From assembly GCA_002308555.1 (NCBI GenBank), contig DBWD01000001.1, forward strand, positions 5,506 through 10,772: a stretch of 5,267 bases of DNA, written 5' to 3'. A program made the position numbers and the translations under genes. Below the pieces are notes generated by a model, which saw nothing but the letters and a program-made list of their open reading frames with translations, had not been told where the DNA came from and made no database searches. Shown here one piece after another: positions 4,282-5,267 of this stretch. This stretch comes from a bacterium UBP3_UBA1247. Lineage in GTDB: Bacteria; UBA3054. Within the stretch, counting starts at the first letter, position 1. Each line of letters begins with the position of its first letter.

Positions 4282-5267
4282 TTATTGCGGGCCTTCCCTT
4301 TTTACGGCCCGGAAGGAGGCTTTTACGCCGGAACGGAAGGTTATTTCGCCCTCCATGCTGTCCGAGGTGTAGGTCCCCTCAATGCTTTCAAGCTCGCTTT
4401 TGTAAACGCCGTCGTCTTTGGCGGAAAAAGTCCCGTCCTTTATTTTTCCTGAAAAAGAGGCCAGGTACATTATTGAGTTGCGGGCGTAAATGGCTTGGAT
4501 GACGTCCAGGCCGGTGAGCATGCTGTGGCCGCAGGTCAGGCGGAGGCTCCAGGTCTCGCCGTCTTTTGTTATCTCTCCCTTCCAAAAAGTCATTGGAATA
4601 TCGGGAGTCTCCGTTTTCTCCTCTTCCGCCCGGAAGGCCGCGGCGACTTCCTTCGCCTCGTTCAGTATGAAGCCTTCCAGACGACCGTTCTTAAGGGTGG
4701 CGCTCAGGGTCTTCTTTCCCTCCTGATCGGCCGCGCTTATCCTGCCCTTATCGAGCCTGCCCCGGAAATATCGCGGCTCGACGTTAGCGTCCTCAAAGTT
4801 GAGATGGAACGTCAGGCCGATGTTGCCCTGTTCGGAGTCCCGCGGGCGGCGCGCCAGAACGGTGAGCTTCAGATCCTCCCCGGCAAGGGTGAGCGTGCCG
4901 GAGTATTTGGCTTCCTTCGGAGTCGGTAGATCTTTTTCCGCCTTCGCCTCCGAGTCGCCGCCGGACAAGCTGGCGCCCGCGAAATCGAACTCGCAGGAGC
5001 CGGTGACTTTCCCGTTCTCGCGTTCCAGGACCTTTAGCTTTCCGTCTCTCAGTTTTCCGCTGATCTCGCGCACCGCGCCGCGGCCGTCTATGACCGCGGC
5101 TTTGAAATATTCTTTCCCCAGATTGCCCTTGAAGGTCTCCCGGATCTCGCTGTTCCCGTATCCTTCCCGCGTAAGGCGGAAAGTTCTGACGTTGTCCTTG
5201 GGGAAGCCGATTTCCAGTTTGGCGGGCGTCACGAACATGAGCGCGTCGTGGTAGCTGCCTTTCAAAG
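4282..5267 (-). CDS. Unrecognised beta-rich protein with about three internal repeats, C-terminal part (5' end outside window)
   Basis: I do not recognise this protein. The frame is open from the right edge to TAA at 4284-4282, giving 327 visible codons. The only start near the edge is a TTG at 5265; the first ATG is at residue 10, in mid-pattern, so the true start is most likely outside the window. The visible part consists of alternating short polar/hydrophobic strands with many Gly-x-hydrophobic turns and is rich in Lys, Glu and Gly, as in all-beta proteins. It resolves into three similar units (residues 1-95, 119-213, 225-324) joined by charged linkers at 96-118 and 214-224. No transmembrane segment is seen; any signal peptide would lie outside the window. 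There is one Cys in unit 1 (91) and one in unit 3 (245). It converges on hisI with a 3-base gap, so it belongs to a different transcription unit. A surface, periplasmic or secreted protein is possible, but that is a guess. Confidence 0.8.
   Translation of the reverse strand, partial: LKGSYHDALMFVTPAKLEIGFPKDNVRTFRLTREGYGNSEIRETFKGNLGKEYFKAAVIDGRGAVREISGKLRDGKLKVLERENGKVTGSCEFDFAGASLSGGDSEAKAEKDLPTPKEAKYSGTLTLAGEDLKLTVLARRPRDSEQGNIGLTFHLNFEDANVEPRYFRGRLDKGRISAADQEGKKTLSATLKNGRLEGFILNEAKEVAAAFRAEEEKTETPDIPMTFWKGEITKDGETWSLRLTCGHSMLTGLDVIQAIYARNSIMYLASFSGKIKDGTFSAKDDGVYKSELESIEGTYTSDSMEGEITFRSGVKASFRAVKREGPQ
4288..4324 (+). terminator. Inverted repeat just after hisI, weak candidate terminator
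   Basis: CGGGCC at 4288-4293 and GGCCCG at 4306-4311 form a 6-pair all-GC stem with a 12-base loop. CCTTCC (4292-4297) and GGAAGG (4311-4316) offer a competing 6-pair stem. A short TTTT lies at 4321-4324, 4 to 9 bases after the stems. The position, 10 bases after the hisI stop, suits termination of the + strand transcript, but the stem is short, the U-run is weak, and the segment also codes for the end of the - strand gene. Chance is a real alternative. Confidence 0.25.
4294..4593 (-). repeat. Degenerate protein repeat, unit 3 of the - strand gene
   Basis: Residues 225-324. The unit opens with FWKGEITKDGETWSLRL (227-243), has FSGKIKDGTFSAKDDG (271-286), then SIEGTYTSDSMEGEITF (294-310) and closes with VKASFRAVKRE (314-324). 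It is the last unit; only three residues follow before the stop. Confidence 0.55.
4627..4911 (-). repeat. Degenerate protein repeat, unit 2 of the - strand gene
   Basis: Residues 119-213. The unit opens with YSGTLTLAGEDLKL (121-134), has FRGRLDKGRISAAD (167-180), then TLKNGRLEGFI (190-200) and closes with AAAFRA (208-213). FRGRLDKGRISAAD aligns closely with FSGKIKDGTFSAKD of unit 3, and LKNGRLEGF with LRDGKLKVL of unit 1. Confidence 0.55.
4981..5265 (-). repeat. Degenerate protein repeat, unit 1 of the - strand gene
   Basis: Residues 1-95 of the visible protein. The unit opens with KGSYHDAL and KLEIGF, has FKGNL at 45-49, then IDGRG, EISGKLRDGKL (68-77) and NGKVTGSCEFDF (84-95). The order 'KG opening, F-x-G-x-hydrophobic, G-x-hydrophobic turn, closing F' recurs in units 2 and 3. 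The similarity is visible at the protein level only, not in DNA. Confidence 0.5.

Noticed and set aside
5254..5265. TTG at 5265 as the true start of the - strand gene
   Set aside because: It sits 2 bases from the window edge, no upstream ribosome site can be seen, and the following residues already look like the middle of a repeat. The gene more likely continues beyond the edge.

Overview
The window is gene-dense and GC-rich (roughly 60% by eye). It carries five same-strand genes packed head to tail on the + strand, met at the right edge by a convergent gene on the - strand. There are no RNA genes, insertion sequences, CRISPR arrays or gene-free stretches. The content suggests a bacterium with a Gram-negative-type surface, because there is an O-antigen ligase/polymerase-like membrane protein. 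It also suggests an anaerobic or redox-flexible metabolism, because a DUF362 protein with two [4Fe-4S] motifs sits beside a PyrK-type flavin/[2Fe-2S] reductase. I cannot name the phylum from the sequence alone.

Layout, left to right: (1) 1-434, the C-terminal end of a UvrD/PcrA-type superfamily 1 helicase, with motif VI and the Tudor-like C-terminal domain. (2) 416-1597, a DUF362 protein with a C-terminal 2x[4Fe-4S] ferredoxin module. (3) 1601-2368, a PyrK-like electron-transfer flavoprotein. (4) 2350-3849, a polytopic O-antigen ligase/polymerase-family protein. (5) 3865-4278, a stand-alone HisI (phosphoribosyl-AMP cyclohydrolase). (6) 4282-5267, - strand, the C-terminal part of an unrecognised beta-rich protein built from about three degenerate copies of a roughly 100-residue unit; it runs off the right edge.

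The junctions are tight: a 19-base overlap (1/2), a 3-base gap (2/3), a 19-base overlap (3/4) and a 15-base gap (4/5). Genes 1-5 therefore look like one transcription unit, although their functions (DNA repair, redox, glycan assembly, histidine synthesis) form no single pathway. The one pair that may work together is DUF362-ferredoxin plus PyrK. They lie in the same reading frame, separated only by TGA and one codon, and no pyrD is visible. An electron path NAD(P)H -> FAD -> [2Fe-2S] -> [4Fe-4S] is a reasonable inference.

The points most worth a second look are this DUF362/PyrK pair, the altered metal-ligand motif and the insertion in HisI, and the internally triplicated protein at the right edge.
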